A stretch of 6,770 bases of DNA, taken from Campylobacteraceae bacterium (lineage in GTDB: Bacteria; Campylobacterota; Campylobacteria; Campylobacterales; Sulfurovaceae). The position numbers and the translations under genes are program-made. A model generated the notes under the pieces. It did not search any database. It saw only the letters and a program-made list of their open reading frames with translations, and was not told the DNA's origin. Every line of letters starts with the position of its first letter. Position 1 is the first letter of the stretch. The stretch covers positions 1 to 6,770 of the forward strand of contig JALWZK010000119.1 of NCBI GenBank assembly GCA_027002665.1, given 5' to 3'. Shown here piece by piece: positions 5,455-6,770 of this stretch.

Positions 5455-5969
5455 AAAAGATAATAGGTGCTATTGTTGGCTCTTTTATAATACTTCTTAT
5501 TATTATAACTCTTGCTCCGAAAGATGAACTCTATTATAAATTGGAGAGAGAGTTGGAGAAAAAGGGAGTTGTAATTGGGAATGAGAAATTTACAACTAAT
5601 CTCTTAGGGGTGAAGATAGAAGATGCCAATATCTATCTAAAAGGTATCAATGTAGCACATATAAAATCTATTAATTTAGATATATTTCTAATATATGATA
5701 GATTAACTATAGATGGTGTAACGACAGATAAATCCATACACAATTTTGTGCCAAAATCTATAGACCATGCAGAAGCTATCTTTAGTATATTAAAACCGTA
5801 TAAGATATCGATAGATGCCAATGGCTCTTTTGGAGAGATAGTAGGTGGGTTATATTTCAATATGAATAAGCTATTTATCAGAGTTCCGAAACCTAAAGAT
5901 ATTAGTGCCTTTAGAGGTTTCTTAAAAAGAGATGCAAAAGGGTTATATTATGAAAAATTTTTTAAGTAA
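5442..5969 (+). CDS. gspN: GspN-like T2SS-associated membrane protein (short)
   Basis: GspN is an accessory protein found in some T2SS operons, anchored in the inner membrane with a periplasmic beta-rich domain resembling AsmA-type repeats; its role is not settled. This 175-residue protein has one N-terminal membrane helix (about 6-25) ending in LAP, then LYYKLERELEKKGVVI, a charged GspN-like opening, and strand-rich segments such as TNLLGVKIEDANIYLKGINV and INLDIFLIYDRLTIDGV. It ends at 175 residues where familiar GspN proteins reach about 250, so the C-terminal part is missing or the family is naturally short here. The frame is open and the next gene begins inside it, so there is no sign of decay. 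The ATG at 5442 has GGAG 5 nt upstream; ATG 5448 is the alternative. Overlaps are 13 nt with gspM and 20 nt with gspC. Confidence 0.62.
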   Translation: MQMVKKIIGAIVGSFIILLIIITLAPKDELYYKLERELEKKGVVIGNEKFTTNLLGVKIEDANIYLKGINVAHIKSINLDIFLIYDRLTIDGVTTDKSIHNFVPKSIDHAEAIFSILKPYKISIDANGSFGEIVGGLYFNMNKLFIRVPKPKDISAFRGFLKRDAKGLYYEKFFK

Positions 5970-6770
5970 TAGTCTTCTCAAAACTCTACTATATATCTTC
6001 TCTATTATAGTTATTGTAAAGTTGATATGGACTATTATAGCTTTTCTATTTTTACCAACTACAGGAGTAGAACATATTGAAGAGGCGAAGTTAAAACCTC
6101 TCTATTACCGTATAAAATTGGCAAGAAAGTTACCCCATAGAGAGCCTCCAAAAGTTGTCAAGAGAGTAGTTAAAAAAGCTCCTCCTGTGGTTAGTATGCG
6201 AGGAATAAAACTCTTAGCTATATATAACTCTAAAGATGTATTGGTTGTCACTGTCTCCAAAAATGGGAAGAGTAAAGTTCTATCTAAGGGAGAGGATATT
6301 GATGGATTTAAATTGGTATCGGCTGGAATGGACTATGCCATATTTAAAAAGAATAATAGAGAGTTTAAGCTCTCCTTAGAGGGAAGTAAGATAAAGAATC
6401 CAAGTTCCATTCAGATTGTTAAAGAGAAGAGGAGTCCAAATCATAAAAGGGATAGAACTAAAAAGATAGTTAAAAAAGATAGTGGAGAGAGAGTTATTCC
6501 AAAAAAGTTATTGACCTCTTATACTAAAGATATAGATAAAATCTGGAGAGATATTGGGATTGGAGAGCATAAGAAGAATGGTGTCTTAGATGGATTTATT
6601 GTCAATTTTGTAAGAAAAGGTAGCGATTTTGAAAAGTTGGGTCTAAAGAGGGGTGATATTTTAAAATCAATAAATGGGGAAGAGTTAAACAGTTATAATT
6701 CGGCTTTCTCTTTTTATAAAGAGATAGGAGATATAGATAATTTAACATTAGGTATAATAAGAAATAATCA
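5950..6770 (+). CDS. gspC: GspC, inner-membrane to secretin connector of T2SS (3' end missing)
   Basis: GspC links the inner-membrane platform to the GspD secretin and helps select cargo. Translation from ATG 5950 gives 273 residues open to the window edge. It has a short cytoplasmic tail, one membrane helix about 15-35 (LLYIFSIIVIVKLIWTIIAF), a Pro- and Lys-rich linker about 58-80 and a homology region at about 83-150 (MRGIKLLAIYNSKDVLVV, then LSKGEDIDGFKLVSA), which in known GspC binds the secretin N0 domain. A strongly basic linker (about 158-177) precedes a PDZ domain from about 196 with GLKRGDILKSINGEEL (232-247). HR plus PDZ in this order is diagnostic of GspC. A good ribosome site (AAGGG, 5938-5942) sits 7 nt upstream, within gspN. 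In many T2SS operons gspC lies beside gspD, which may follow beyond the edge. Confidence 0.92.
   Translation, partial: MKNFLSNSLLKTLLYIFSIIVIVKLIWTIIAFLFLPTTGVEHIEEAKLKPLYYRIKLARKLPHREPPKVVKRVVKKAPPVVSMRGIKLLAIYNSKDVLVVTVSKNGKSKVLSKGEDIDGFKLVSAGMDYAIFKKNNREFKLSLEGSKIKNPSSIQIVKEKRSPNHKRDRTKKIVKKDSGERVIPKKLLTSYTKDIDKIWRDIGIGEHKKNGVLDGFIVNFVRKGSDFEKLGLKRGDILKSINGEELNSYNSAFSFYKEIGDIDNLTLGIIRNN

Noticed and set aside
5633..5860. Minus-strand open frame of 75 codons opposite gspN
   Set aside because: It is antisense to a gene embedded in an overlapping operon, with no supporting signal.
1757..5969. Type IV pilus or competence pseudopilus instead of T2SS
   Set aside because: The GspG calcium-loop motif, the K-class pseudopilin lacking Glu5, and a GspC with HR and PDZ domains are specific to T2SS.

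Overview
The window is AT-rich and densely packed. Its genes overlap or nearly touch, AGA and ATA codons are very common, and non-ATG starts are frequent. Together with TATAAT-type promoters that lack a clear -35 box, this suggests a Campylobacterota (epsilonproteobacterial) genome, perhaps of the free-living Sulfurimonas/Sulfurovum type. The lineage is inferred from composition and gene style, because no RNA gene or taxon marker is present.

Two envelope systems fill the window. On the minus strand, 1-1676 holds the start of a Pel exopolysaccharide cluster: pelC (outer-membrane lipoprotein), then pelD (membrane-bound GAF/degenerate-GGDEF regulator), which runs off the left edge. An 80-base gap with a probable pelC promoter and a weak hairpin separates it from three minus-strand type II secretion (T2SS) pseudopilin genes at 1757-3149: gspG (major pseudopilin) followed by two minor pseudopilins.

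A 64-base divergent promoter region (3150-3213) separates these from a plus-strand T2SS run at 3214-6770: gspK, gspL, gspM, gspN and gspC, the last cut by the right edge. Every junction in this run overlaps (23, 4, 13 and 20 nt), so it looks like one translationally coupled operon. The products fit together: GspG and the minor pseudopilins with GspK build and cap the pseudopilus, GspL and GspM form the inner-membrane platform that would recruit the GspE ATPase, and GspC (HR and PDZ domains) links the platform to the secretin. The secretin (gspD), ATPase (gspE), platform protein (gspF) and prepilin peptidase are not in the window; D, E and F may lie to the right.

I see no mobile element, CRISPR array, tRNA or rRNA. 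There is no clear sign of an entirely new system. The points worth a second look are the shared divergent -10 element, the small pseudopilin set, a cysteine cluster in one minor pseudopilin, the short GspL and GspN, a PelD that seems to lack the usual c-di-GMP I-site, and a pel cluster that begins at pelC next to T2SS genes.
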